Assembly (NCBI GenBank): GCA_022791755.1
Contig: JAAVZR010000037.1
Span: 1 to 38,894 of the forward strand
DNA length: 38,894 bases
Direction: 5' to 3'
From: Lachnospiraceae bacterium
Lineage (GTDB): Bacteria; Bacillota; Clostridia; Lachnospirales; Lachnospiraceae
In this document: positions 1 to 8,295 of the stretch, piece after piece
Layout: each line of letters opens with the position of its first letter
How positions within the stretch are numbered: the stretch's first letter is position 1
The notes under the pieces: model-generated
The model's database searches: none
The model's input: the letters and a program-made list of their open reading frames with translations, nothing else
What the model was told of the DNA's origin: nothing
Position numbers and translations under genes: made by a program

Positions 1-2
1 GA

Positions 3-89
3 ATAGCGAGCAAAAGGAAGAAATGCGGTTATGATCCAAAATATCTGTATAAAGTTCTTAGAGGACTGAATACAGGCATCAAACAATAG
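3..89 (+). CDS. Possible 3' end of an upstream gene (partial)
   Basis: One forward frame is open from the window edge to a TAG at 87-89 and encodes 28 residues ending LRGLNTGIKQ. It is lysine-rich and reads like a protein tail, but it is too short to assign to any family. The DNA here is more AT-rich than the following genes. It may equally be chance. Confidence 0.25.
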   Translation: MASKRKKCGYDPKYLYKVLRGLNTGIKQ

Positions 90-159
90 TGTCCGAATTG
101 GATCATATATTTTGCATTGTAAAAGCTTGCGTTTGCCGTGACGTTGTATCCCTTCGGGG

Positions 160-188
160 TAGACGGACCTTGTCCTTTCAGGTATAAT
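160..188 (+). promoter_or_regulatory. Promoter of the two-component operon
   Basis: A TATAAT box at 183-188 lies 17 bp after TAGACG at 160-165, which matches TTGACA at four of six positions. The kinase start is 24 bp beyond the -10 box, so the 5' leader is very short. The assignment rests on consensus match only. Confidence 0.55.
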
Positions 189-211
189 AGAAAAAACGAA
201 AGGGAGAAATC

Positions 212-1939
212 ATGGGGTGGCACAGGTCCTTTATCATCCGTCTGTTTATGATCCTTCTGATAGTATTTCTGGTCCTGCTGGGCGCGGCAGGGACAGGGAT
301 TTATTCCTATGCCCGGCAGACTGTGGGCGAGGAGTTCCGGCATCTGAATCAGGCATCCCTGGCGCAGCTGGCGGAGGCGGCCGGTGAGTCTTTGGAGAAT
401 GTGCTGGATTTCGGGGAGAAGGTGTCGGTGAACAGCCGGCTCTTACAGTATGTGGATCACACCGACGAGGCTTCGGCGAAGGAGGTTCATACGATCGTGG
501 AATCCCTGCTGACAGGGTTTGGCGGACGCTCACGGCTGGAGGTGTACATTCTGGGGAAGAATGGCCTGGTGGCAGGCAGCTATAACACGAATCTGGTTTC
601 CTGGGAGCAGCTGCAGGCCGACGAACGTCTGAGGCCGCTTCTGGAGGGCGAGACGGATCGAATGCTGCTGCCCACGCAGCGAAACGAGGGGGGAGCGCCG
701 ATCATGACCTATTCGTTTCATGTGATCTATGCCATGCATGACCTGCTCACCGGCGAAGAGCTGGGATATGTGATACTGGAGGTATCGGAGCTTCTGCTCT
801 ATGAGCAGTACAGAGACTTCGCTGAAAATGATACCCGGATCAGCATGGTGACTTCGGACGGAGTGATCCTCTCTAATAAGAATAAACAGCTGATCGGTTC
901 GGATTACTGGCAGGACCAGGAGGAGAACTGGAGGCGGCCCGAAGCGCAGGGTGAGAGCGGCCAGCTGTTTCTGTATGAGCGGATTCCCGGCAGCGACTGG
1001 TATCTGGCGGAGCAGATTCCCCAGGAGACGGCGTTCGGCGCCCTGACAAAGCTGAAGAACGCAGTGGTACTTTCTGTTTTGGCGGCTACGCTTCTGTTTG
1101 CCGGTGCGATCATGGCGCTGTCCAGGCAGATTCTGTCCCGGGTGATGGAGATCCGCGGCAAGATGGAGAAGGTGGTGGAGGGAGATCTGAGCGTGCGGAT
1201 CGCCGAAGGGCGTGAGGACGAGTTTGGCAGTATGGAAAGAGCCTTTAACGCCATGGTGGAGGAGATTGACCGTCTGATCTGGCAGGCCAGACAGAGCGAG
1301 CATCAGAAGCGTGTGGCGGAGATGGATTTTCTCCATGCCCAGATCAATTCGCATTTTATCCATAACACGCTCACCTCGATCCGTTTCATGCTGGAGATGG
1401 GGCAGGATAAGCGTGCGGGAGAGATGGTATTCTACTTTTCCAAGCTGCTGCGAAAAACTCTGTCGCGTTCCGACGAGTTCATTTCTCTGGAAGAAGAGAT
1501 CGATACGCTGCAAAGCTATGTGGCGATACAGCAATACCGGTATCCCTACAGCTTTGAGGTGACTTACGAGATCGCGCCGGAGACAAAAAGGGCGATGGTT
1601 CCCACCCTGATCTTACAGCCGGTGGTGGAAAATGCGATTTTTCATACCGTAGGCCACAGCTTTACTCATATTTGTATCAGAAGCAGGAGGGCAGGGACAG
1701 ATCTGGAACTGACGGTGGAAGATGACGGAGTGGGCATGGACAGCAGGCAGCAGGCTCTGGCGCTGGAAAAGGGAAGTTCTCTGAACCGTGTGGGACTGCA
1801 AAATGTCCATGAGCGCATTCAGCTGAATTATGGCAGAAAATACGGGCTGCGTATCGACAGCACGGTGGGAGCGGGAACGAAAATCACGTTTTTGCTGCCC
1901 TGCGGCTGCGCGGAGAAAGGAGAGAGCGGATGGAGCTGA
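212..1939 (+). CDS. YesM-type membrane sensor histidine kinase
   Basis: Senses an extracellular signal and phosphorylates the response regulator encoded next. Seen in the 575-residue protein: transmembrane segment about 8-31, an extracytoplasmic sensor region of about 250 residues, a second transmembrane segment about 283-305, then a HAMP region. The dimerisation segment HAQINSHFIHNTL carries the phospho-acceptor His381. The ATPase domain has the N-box VVENAIFH near residue 471 and DDGVGMD near 503. The usual QINPHFLYN motif is slightly altered (QINSHFIHN) but keeps the key His and Asn. The ATG at 212 follows AAAGGGA at the right spacing. The gene overlaps the response regulator by 10 bp, so the two are translationally coupled. 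Relatives often control sugar or nucleoside uptake, which fits the importer downstream. The signal itself is unknown. Confidence 0.93.
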   Translation: MGWHRSFIIRLFMILLIVFLVLLGAAGTGIYSYARQTVGEEFRHLNQASLAQLAEAAGESLENVLDFGEKVSVNSRLLQYVDHTDEASAKEVHTIVESLLTGFGGRSRLEVYILGKNGLVAGSYNTNLVSWEQLQADERLRPLLEGETDRMLLPTQRNEGGAPIMTYSFHVIYAMHDLLTGEELGYVILEVSELLLYEQYRDFAENDTRISMVTSDGVILSNKNKQLIGSDYWQDQEENWRRPEAQGESGQLFLYERIPGSDWYLAEQIPQETAFGALTKLKNAVVLSVLAATLLFAGAIMALSRQILSRVMEIRGKMEKVVEGDLSVRIAEGREDEFGSMERAFNAMVEEIDRLIWQARQSEHQKRVAEMDFLHAQINSHFIHNTLTSIRFMLEMGQDKRAGEMVFYFSKLLRKTLSRSDEFISLEEEIDTLQSYVAIQQYRYPYSFEVTYEIAPETKRAMVPTLILQPVVENAIFHTVGHSFTHICIRSRRAGTDLELTVEDDGVGMDSRQQALALEKGSSLNRVGLQNVHERIQLNYGRKYGLRIDSTVGAGTKITFLLPCGCAEKGESGWS

Positions 1940-3414
1940 ATATCGTTGTGGTGGATGATGAGACGCCGATCTGTGAATGGCTGCTCTACTGCATTCGCCG
2001 GGCCTCGAAGGAGCATCAGGTGGTCTGCGCTTCCAACGGAGATGAGGCGCTTGGCCTGATTCTTACGGAGAAACCGGATCTGGTTTTTACCGATATTCGT
2101 ATGCCGGGTATAGACGGGCTGGAGCTGATGCGGCGTGTCCGCGAGATACTTCCCTTTACCGTGTTTGCCATTTTGTCCAATTATGCAGAATTTACCTACG
2201 CCAAGCAGGCGCTGTCCATAGGGGCGCGGGAATACTTTTTAAAATCGGAGCTCAGGGCCGCGAACATTGAAACGCTGCTTTCACAGGTGGCGGAGGAGAA
2301 AGAGAGAAAGCGCAGAAATAAGACCGAGGATACTTTTCGCAGCGGCTGTATCGACCTGTACAATTATTACCGGACGCAGAACGAACCGGATTTTGCAGAT
2401 CGTTTCTGGGAGCGGCAGGGGATGGCAGAGGATCTGCCCTATACGGTTTTGTGTTTTCCGGCCGGAAAGAGTCAGGATGACTGGACCAAGATTGCCCGCC
2501 TGGCCGAATCCTGGCAGAGTCAGATGGGGGAGGGGAGTTATGCCGCTGTGGCCTGTGAGAGAGGATTTGACTATCTGATCCTCCAGACAGGCGATGGACT
2601 GGAGCGGTGGGAGCAAAAGGCGGCGGAGCAGCTCCGCTATCGGGGAGGCATAGGCTTATCTCAGAGAATGGAGAAGCGGGGAGCGTTTCCCAGTGCGTTA
2701 AAACAGGCGGGATGCGCGCAGGCCGCGACCTTTTTTTCGGAGGAAGGCAGCCCCGATGCGGTATATTATTCCAGTCTGGAGAGCAGGCCTGCGCTGGAAC
2801 GGGAGTATTTTCAGAATCAGAAAAAGGAAGTGCTGGACCGGATCGCGGCGCGGCGCTTCGGGCAGGCTCAGGAGGCGGTTGCTCAGTGTTTTGCCGCCAT
2901 TGCCAGTCCTGCGGCCGGTGATGTGATATGGGCGGCGGATTACTGCCGGAGGATGGTGCTGTCGGTGGAGGAGCGGTATTTTGAGCAGTCAGAGTCTTCT
3001 CCGCAGGCGATGGAAGCGCAGAATACGCTTTGGGAGTGTGCCAGGCGCTGCGACGCGCTGCTGGAGGCTATGAAAAGCCGTTACACCGGGCGCTGCTCTC
3101 CTCCTGTGTGCGCGGCCCTGGAATATGTGCATGGCCATTATGCGGAGCAGATCTCCATGGCTGAGGTGGCGCAGTATGTATTCTGGTCGCCGGAATACTT
3201 TTCCCGTCAGTTTAAGGAGGAGGTGGGAGAGAATTTCAATGCCTACCTGACGATTTACCGGCTTGACCGGGCCCAGGAACTTTTGCGGCAGACCGATCTG
3301 CGGATCTCCGAGGTGGCGGACCGGGTGGGATACGCTTCTCCCGGATACTTCTCCCGCATGTACAAGCGCTATAAAGGAGTGACGCCGGAAAAAGAACGAG
3401 AGCGGGAAAAGTGA
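1930..3414 (+). CDS. YesN-type response regulator with AraC DNA-binding domain
   Basis: Partner of the preceding kinase; binds DNA and controls transcription when phosphorylated. The receiver domain (about 1-120) shows the acidic pair D9/D10, phospho-acceptor Asp55 in FTDIRMPG, Ser83 and Lys105 in FLKSE, a complete active site. A middle region of about 270 residues has no clear match. The C-terminal AraC/XylS helix-turn-helix pair (about 395-490) contains ISMAEVAQYVFWSPEYFSRQF and the second helix set ISEVADRVGYASPGYFSRMYK. The start at 1930 overlaps the kinase end and follows AAAGGAGAGAG. It is followed by about 180 bp holding direct repeats and a promoter for the importer, the natural target for this regulator (inferred). 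Confidence 0.93.
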   Translation: MELNIVVVDDETPICEWLLYCIRRASKEHQVVCASNGDEALGLILTEKPDLVFTDIRMPGIDGLELMRRVREILPFTVFAILSNYAEFTYAKQALSIGAREYFLKSELRAANIETLLSQVAEEKERKRRNKTEDTFRSGCIDLYNYYRTQNEPDFADRFWERQGMAEDLPYTVLCFPAGKSQDDWTKIARLAESWQSQMGEGSYAAVACERGFDYLILQTGDGLERWEQKAAEQLRYRGGIGLSQRMEKRGAFPSALKQAGCAQAATFFSEEGSPDAVYYSSLESRPALEREYFQNQKKEVLDRIAARRFGQAQEAVAQCFAAIASPAAGDVIWAADYCRRMVLSVEERYFEQSESSPQAMEAQNTLWECARRCDALLEAMKSRYTGRCSPPVCAALEYVHGHYAEQISMAEVAQYVFWSPEYFSRQFKEEVGENFNAYLTIYRLDRAQELLRQTDLRISEVADRVGYASPGYFSRMYKRYKGVTPEKEREREK

Positions 3415-3452
3415 CACAGAAAGTCAGATTTGTGACAGTGCTTTTTGTGAAG

Positions 3453-3491
3453 AATGTCGATTAAGTCAAAAAAATGTCCGAATCAGTCAAA
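3453..3491 (+). promoter_or_regulatory. Candidate operator: direct repeats upstream of the importer promoter
   Basis: Two imperfect direct repeats start with AATGTC at 3453 and 3473 and both end AGTCAAA. They are 20 bp apart, and the second ends 8 bp before the proposed -35 box. AraC-family proteins typically bind direct repeats of this spacing next to -35. Binding by the upstream regulator is inferred. The 9-mer TGTCCGAAT of the second copy also occurs at 90-98, ahead of the kinase gene. Confidence 0.4.
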
Positions 3492-3519
3492 GCATTCCAT
3501 TGGCTGGCCGGACATTTTT
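3470..3519 (+). terminator. Terminator-like hairpin after the response regulator
   Basis: A perfect 11-bp inverted repeat pairs 3470-3480 (AAAAATGTCCG) with 3509-3519 (CGGACATTTTT) around a 28-nt loop, with a T-run at its end. It can end transcription from the two-component genes. The loop is long, and it overlaps the importer -35 box and one operator repeat, so it could instead be a regulatory dyad. Confidence 0.45.
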
Positions 3520-3528
3520 ATTTACAAT
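3500..3528 (+). promoter_or_regulatory. Likely promoter of the importer operon
   Basis: TTGGCT at 3500-3505 and TACAAT at 3523-3528 are separated by 17 bp. The -35 is weak, as expected for an activated promoter with an AraC-type site just upstream. It precedes the lipoprotein start by about 68 bp. Confidence 0.4.
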
Positions 3529-3595
3529 AATAATAAGAAAATCGCGGGAATGTCCGTCCGGTTTTCAAATACAAAAAGGAAAAAGGAGAATCCAT

Positions 3596-4663
3596 ATGAA
3601 GAAACTGCTTGCAATGCTGCTGGCTGCCGGTATGATTCTGTCGCTGGCCGCCTGTTCCCAGAATGAAAAACCCTCTGACTCCTCTCAGGATCCGGGGAAG
3701 ACGCTGAAGATCGGTCTGGTGTTAGGCACCGGCGGCCTGGGCGATAAGAACTTTAACGACATGGCATATGAGGGCATCACCCAGGCTCAGGCCGATCTGG
3801 GAATCGTGTTTGACTACGTGGAGCCTTCCTCCATCAGCGATTACACGCCGAACCTGCGCAGCATGTGCGAGGCGGAGGAGTATGACCTGATTATCGGTCT
3901 GGGTACGGATATGTCGGACAGCCTTACCGAAGTATCCGAGGATTTTCCGGATCAGAAGTTTTCCCATATTGATTCCTTCCTGGAGCTTCCCAATGTGAGT
4001 TCCGTGAGCACCAAGTGGCAGGAGCAGACCTTCATGGCCGGCGTCGTGGCCGGTCTTGGCACGAAGAGCGATATGGAGTTTGCCAACGAGGAGAATGTCA
4101 TCGGCGTTATTCTGGGCCAGGAGAATCCCTCTCTGCGCCGGGGTATCGTGGGTTATATCGCAGGAGCAAAGTTCGTGAATCCGGATGTCACCGTGCTGGA
4201 GGGCAATGTGGATAACTTCAACGATCCCGGCACCGGCAAGGAGATGGCGCTGAGCATGTACAACCAGGGAGCGGATTTTATTCAGGCGATCGCCGGAGCT
4301 TCCGGAATGGGAATTTATAATGCTTCCAACGAAGCAGGCGCCTACAGCTTCGGCGTGGGAGCCAATGTCAATTACATTCAGCCCGATAACATCGTGGGCA
4401 CCTCGGCCCGTACCGTGGATAAGATGGTCTATAATGAGATCAAGGCTATGGTGGAGGGCACCTGGTCCGCCGGTATGCACGTCTCCGGTATGAAAGAGGG
4501 CGCCGTGGGGTATGACGCCACGGATTCCAATGTGAAGCTGCCGGATGATATCCAGAAGGCCGTGGACGAGATCACACAGATGATGATTGACGGCGAGCTG
4601 GTGCCGCCGGAGAGCATGGACGAGATCGATGCATGGGTGGCTGAAAATCAATATGCCAAATAA
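3596..4663 (+). CDS. BMP-family (PnrA-like) substrate-binding lipoprotein
   Basis: Extracytoplasmic binding protein of a nucleoside-type ABC importer, handing its ligand to the permeases encoded downstream. The 355-residue protein begins with a lipoprotein signal: KK, a hydrophobic stretch, and the lipobox LAAC with Cys20 as the lipidated residue. The mature part matches the basic membrane protein family: LKIGLVLGTGGLGDKNFND, the segment YDLIIGLGTDMSD, and FIQAIAGASGMGIYNA. The start was set at 3596 because AAGGAGA lies 6 bp upstream and the signal peptide begins there; a longer in-frame start at 3500 would place about 32 unrelated residues in front of the signal. Family members bind purine nucleosides (for example Treponema PnrA and B. 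subtilis NupN), but the ligand here cannot be read from sequence. Confidence 0.95.
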   Translation: MKKLLAMLLAAGMILSLAACSQNEKPSDSSQDPGKTLKIGLVLGTGGLGDKNFNDMAYEGITQAQADLGIVFDYVEPSSISDYTPNLRSMCEAEEYDLIIGLGTDMSDSLTEVSEDFPDQKFSHIDSFLELPNVSSVSTKWQEQTFMAGVVAGLGTKSDMEFANEENVIGVILGQENPSLRRGIVGYIAGAKFVNPDVTVLEGNVDNFNDPGTGKEMALSMYNQGADFIQAIAGASGMGIYNASNEAGAYSFGVGANVNYIQPDNIVGTSARTVDKMVYNEIKAMVEGTWSAGMHVSGMKEGAVGYDATDSNVKLPDDIQKAVDEITQMMIDGELVPPESMDEIDAWVAENQYAK

Positions 4664-4682
4664 CTTATTTTCTTCATCTTTT

Positions 4683-4714
4683 GTTTCCGCCTCCGAATTT
4701 TCGGGGGCGGAAAC
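4683..4714 (+). terminator. Intercistronic stem-loop after the lipoprotein gene
   Basis: A 14-bp stem with one G-U pair joins 4683-4696 to 4701-4714 around a 4-nt ATTT loop. No T-run follows. It is best read as a partial terminator or 3'-end stabiliser that lets the binding protein be made in excess over the ATPase and permeases. The effect is inferred. Confidence 0.6.
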
Positions 4715-4776
4715 GGTAAAAGGGGAAGGTATCATGATGGCCGTACGGCCAGACAGAGGAAAGGGGAATCGCGTGG

Positions 4777-6297
4777 ATGAACGCAGTGGAAATGCGGGGT
4801 ATCACAAAACGCTTTGGCAGCTTTGAAGCCCTCTCACAGGTGAATTTTACGGTAGAAGAGGGAGAAATCCACTCTTTGCTTGGCGAGAACGGAGCCGGCA
4901 AGTCTACCCTGATGAATGTGCTCTACGGCATTTTAAAGCCGGAAGAGGGAGAGATCCGCATTCATGGAAAAGCAGTGCAGATAAAGAAGCCTTCCCAGGC
5001 GATTTCTCTGGGAATCGGCATGGTTCATCAGCATTTTATGCTGACTCCTGTGATGACTGTCACGGAGAATGTAATCGTGGGCAGCGAGCCGAGGAAAGGG
5101 CCCTTTGTGGATTACGGCGCGGCCAACCGGAGCGTTCAGGAGATGATCGACCGCTACGGCTTTGGCCTGCGGGCAGATACCAGAGTGCAGAACCTCTCGG
5201 TGGGCGAACAGCAGCGGGTGGAGATTCTGAAAGCTCTGTATAAGGGCGCCAGCGTTCTGATTCTGGATGAGCCCACGGCAGTGCTGACGCCCCAGGAGGT
5301 GGAGGAGCTGTTTGTGATTTTGCGTGAGTTAAAAGCTTCCGGCAAGAGCATTATTATCATCACGCATAAGCTCAAGGAAACGGCTGCCGTGGCGGATCGG
5401 GTCTCGGTGCTTCGCTCCGGTAAGATGATTGATACCGGACTGGAAGCAAAGGGATGCAGCATCAACGATCTGGCGCTGATGATGGTGGGACGCCGTGTGG
5501 ATCTGACCTTTACCCGCCGGGCAGAAGAGGCCGGGGAGGTGGCGTATGACATCCGTCATCTGAATCTGACCAAAAAGAATATACCGGTTTTGAAGGATAT
5601 CAATCTTGAGCTTCGTCGGGGACAGATCCTGGGAATCGCCGGAATCGAGGGCAATGGCCAGACGGAACTGATCGAAGTGCTTACGGGCCTGTGCCAGCCG
5701 GATTCCATGGAATTGTATAAGGATGGGGCGCTTCTGTCCGGAGCTCCGGCCGATTTCCTGCGTGCCGGGGTAGGGCATATTCCGGAGGACCGTCTTTCCC
5801 GGGGCCTGGTGGTTCCGATGACCATCGAAGAAAACATTATCCTGGGATACCACCGCACGGATGCTTTTTCCAGAAAGGGGATACAGAAGACCGAAGCGAT
5901 TCACAGCTTTGCCGTCGGGAAGCAGACGGAATATCTGATTAAGGCAGAGAGCGTTCAGTCGCCCTGTTCCTCTCTGTCCGGCGGTAATCAGCAGAAAGTG
6001 ATTATCGCCAGAGTGTTCAGCGAAAATCCGGATGTGCTCATCGTGGCCCAGCCCACCCGGGGAGTGGACGTGGGGGCGCAGGAATTTATACATAATAAGC
6101 TTTTGGATCTGCGGGACGAGGGAAAGGCGATCCTTCTGATCTCCGCGGACCTGGACGAGGTGCGAAGACTCAGCGACCGTATCGCCGTGATCTATGACGG
6201 TCGTATTGTGTCGCAGACCGACCACGATGTGCTGGATGAGATGGAGCTGGGACTTCTGATGACCGGCGGTAAGGAAGGGGAGGAGAAGGCTTTATGA
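4777..6297 (+). CDS. Double ATP-binding subunit of nucleoside-type ABC importer
   Basis: Energises uptake through the two permeases that follow. The 506-residue protein has two ABC domains. The first has Walker A GENGAGKST at 36-44, signature LSVGEQQR at 140-147 and Walker B ending D164-E165. The second has a degenerate P-loop (GIEGNGQTE), signature LSGGNQQK at 400-407 and AQPTRGVDVG in place of the usual DEPT. This asymmetric pattern is normal for sugar/nucleoside ATPases of the RbsA/NupO type. The start at 4777 follows AGGAAAGGGG. It overlaps the first permease gene by ATGA at 6294-6297, indicating translational coupling. Confidence 0.95.
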   Translation: MNAVEMRGITKRFGSFEALSQVNFTVEEGEIHSLLGENGAGKSTLMNVLYGILKPEEGEIRIHGKAVQIKKPSQAISLGIGMVHQHFMLTPVMTVTENVIVGSEPRKGPFVDYGAANRSVQEMIDRYGFGLRADTRVQNLSVGEQQRVEILKALYKGASVLILDEPTAVLTPQEVEELFVILRELKASGKSIIIITHKLKETAAVADRVSVLRSGKMIDTGLEAKGCSINDLALMMVGRRVDLTFTRRAEEAGEVAYDIRHLNLTKKNIPVLKDINLELRRGQILGIAGIEGNGQTELIEVLTGLCQPDSMELYKDGALLSGAPADFLRAGVGHIPEDRLSRGLVVPMTIEENIILGYHRTDAFSRKGIQKTEAIHSFAVGKQTEYLIKAESVQSPCSSLSGGNQQKVIIARVFSENPDVLIVAQPTRGVDVGAQEFIHNKLLDLRDEGKAILLISADLDEVRRLSDRIAVIYDGRIVSQTDHDVLDEMELGLLMTGGKEGEEKAL

Positions 6298-7388
6298 AAA
6301 TAAAAGAGAAGCTTACCGTGGGAAGAGCCGGTCTGGACAGCCTTTTTCGCTCGGCAGTGGCGCTGCTTTTATCGCTTTTGGTCAGCGCAGTCATCATGGC
6401 GGCCTGCGGCTATAATCCGATTCAGGCATACGGCGCGATCTTCACCGGTTCCTTTGGAAGCCTCAGAGGGATTACCCAGACGCTGACCCAGGCTACGCCT
6501 CTGATCTTTACAGGTCTGGCGTTTACCTTTGCCAAGAAAGCCTCGCTGATTAATCTGGGCGTGGAAGGGCAGATGTACATGGGAGCGCTGGGCGCCGTGC
6601 TGATCGCTCTGCCGGCCATGGGTCTGCCGGGGCCTGTACATCTTATGCTGGCGATACTGGGAGGGATGGCCTTCGGAGGCGCTTATGCGGCCATTATCGG
6701 CTTTTTGAAGGTGAAATTCGGTTCCAATGAGGTGGTGGCAGGATTTATGCTCAATTCCATCGCCACCTATATCGTAGGCTATCTGTTAAACGGTCCTCTT
6801 TTAGCGGAGGGAAGCAATATCGCGCAGACAGCCCGGGTGGCTGAGAGCGCATGGATGCCGCGTATCTTCAGCAAATATCAGGTGACATATGCCGTCTTTC
6901 TGGCAGTGGCGGCCTGCATCTTTGTGGCGTGGTTTATGAAGAAAACGGTGACCGGTTATGAGATCCGCTGTGTGGGTATGAATAAAGACGCGTCGGAGAC
7001 GGCAGGTATTCGTGTGGGCCGGTCTTTAGTCATCGCCATGTGCGTATCCGGCGCCATCGCAGGTCTGGCCGGCGTCAACCAGGTGCTGGGAGTGGACCGG
7101 CGTCTGATCAACGAATTTTCGCCGGGGTATGGGTTTAACGGCATTGCCGTCTCAGCGCTGGCGGCGGAAAATCCCGTCGGAACGATTCTGGCCGGCGTCA
7201 TCTTCGGCGTGCTGCGGGCCGGTGTGATGGAGCTCAACCGGACGACGAATATTCCGATTGAGTTTGTGGATGTGATTCAGGCCATGGTGGTGGTCTTTGT
7301 GTCGGCTCCGTTGCTGATCCGCAATCTGGGCGGTCATCTTTCGCGGCTTAAGCCGGCCCGCGGTGCAAAGGGAGGTGCGGTACAATGA
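6294..7388 (+). CDS. ABC importer permease, NupP/YufP type
   Basis: First of two membrane subunits forming the nucleoside channel. The 364-residue protein is highly hydrophobic, with roughly eight or more membrane segments starting near residue 20. It carries the family motif INLGVEGQMYMGALGA and the coupling-loop region GMNKDASETAGIRVGR, followed by CVSGAIAGLAGVNQVLG. It starts inside the stop of the ATPase gene and ends inside the start of the second permease (ATGA at 7385-7388), so the three genes are tightly coupled. Substrate class comes from family membership only. Confidence 0.94.
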   Translation: MKIKEKLTVGRAGLDSLFRSAVALLLSLLVSAVIMAACGYNPIQAYGAIFTGSFGSLRGITQTLTQATPLIFTGLAFTFAKKASLINLGVEGQMYMGALGAVLIALPAMGLPGPVHLMLAILGGMAFGGAYAAIIGFLKVKFGSNEVVAGFMLNSIATYIVGYLLNGPLLAEGSNIAQTARVAESAWMPRIFSKYQVTYAVFLAVAACIFVAWFMKKTVTGYEIRCVGMNKDASETAGIRVGRSLVIAMCVSGAIAGLAGVNQVLGVDRRLINEFSPGYGFNGIAVSALAAENPVGTILAGVIFGVLRAGVMELNRTTNIPIEFVDVIQAMVVVFVSAPLLIRNLGGHLSRLKPARGAKGGAVQ

Positions 7389-8284
7389 GTGTGGTGTTTA
7401 CGTATCTGATTCCGATCCTCAGCTCTACCATATATATGGCCACACCCCTGATTTTTGCGGCGGTGGGTGGCGCTTTCTCCGTGCGGGGCGGTGTGATGGC
7501 TCTGGGACTGGAGAGCATGTTAATGAGCGGAGCTTTCTGCGGCGTGGTGGGATCCTACTATTCAAACAGTGCGTTTGTGGGCCTGATATGCGCCATATTG
7601 GGTGGAATGCTCATTGCCCTGTTTCACGGAATCCTCTGTATCCGCTACCGGGTAAACCAGGTGATCAGCGGCGTGGGCCTGAATCTGCTGGCTACAGCCG
7701 TGACGACGCTTTTGATGCAGGTGATCTGGGGCAATAAGGGCACCTCGGAGATGGTGGCTTCCATTGATACGCAGCTGGGAGGGCCGATTCCCATCGTGAA
7801 CGTACAGTCCGTCAATTTTATTGTGATGATCCTGATGGTGGCTGTGGGCTGGGTCGTGCTTTTTAAGACTTGCTATGGTCTGCGTCTGCGGATGGTGGGA
7901 GAGAATCCCAAGGCAGCCAATGCCAAAGGGCTGCGGGTACATGGGTTAAAGTATTCCGGCGTGCTGATCTGCGGCGCACTGGCCGGTTATGGCGGAGCGT
8001 TTCTGTCTTTGGATCAGTTAAATATGTTTGTGCGCGGTATGACGGCGGGCCGCGGCTATATCGCGGTGGCCATCGCCATTCTGGGCCGTTATAATCCGGT
8101 GTACATCGTACCCTGCGCTCTGCTCTTCGGCTTCTGTGACGCCGTGCAGATCTATCTGCAAGGGCAGGGGATACCGCCTCAGCTCATACAGATGCTGCCT
8201 TATGTCGCCACATTGTTTGTACTTGCCTTTGGCGTGCGTCATATCAAGCCGCCGGAAGGCGTTGGAAAACATGAAACAGATTAA
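7385..8284 (+). CDS. ABC importer permease, NupQ/YufQ type
   Basis: Second membrane subunit of the same importer. The 299-residue protein has multiple hydrophobic segments and the family motifs SVRGGVMALGLESMLMSG and GENPKAANAKGLRVHG (coupling loop). A later stretch, GALAGYGGAFLSL, matches the corresponding part of the first permease, as expected for paralogous subunits. It ends 11 bp before the start of the propeller-PHP gene, whose AGGAGG lies in that gap, so all five genes probably share one transcript. Confidence 0.94.
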   Translation: MSVVFTYLIPILSSTIYMATPLIFAAVGGAFSVRGGVMALGLESMLMSGAFCGVVGSYYSNSAFVGLICAILGGMLIALFHGILCIRYRVNQVISGVGLNLLATAVTTLLMQVIWGNKGTSEMVASIDTQLGGPIPIVNVQSVNFIVMILMVAVGWVVLFKTCYGLRLRMVGENPKAANAKGLRVHGLKYSGVLICGALAGYGGAFLSLDQLNMFVRGMTAGRGYIAVAIAILGRYNPVYIVPCALLFGFCDAVQIYLQGQGIPPQLIQMLPYVATLFVLAFGVRHIKPPEGVGKHETD

Positions 8285-8295
8285 AGGAGGTCAAT

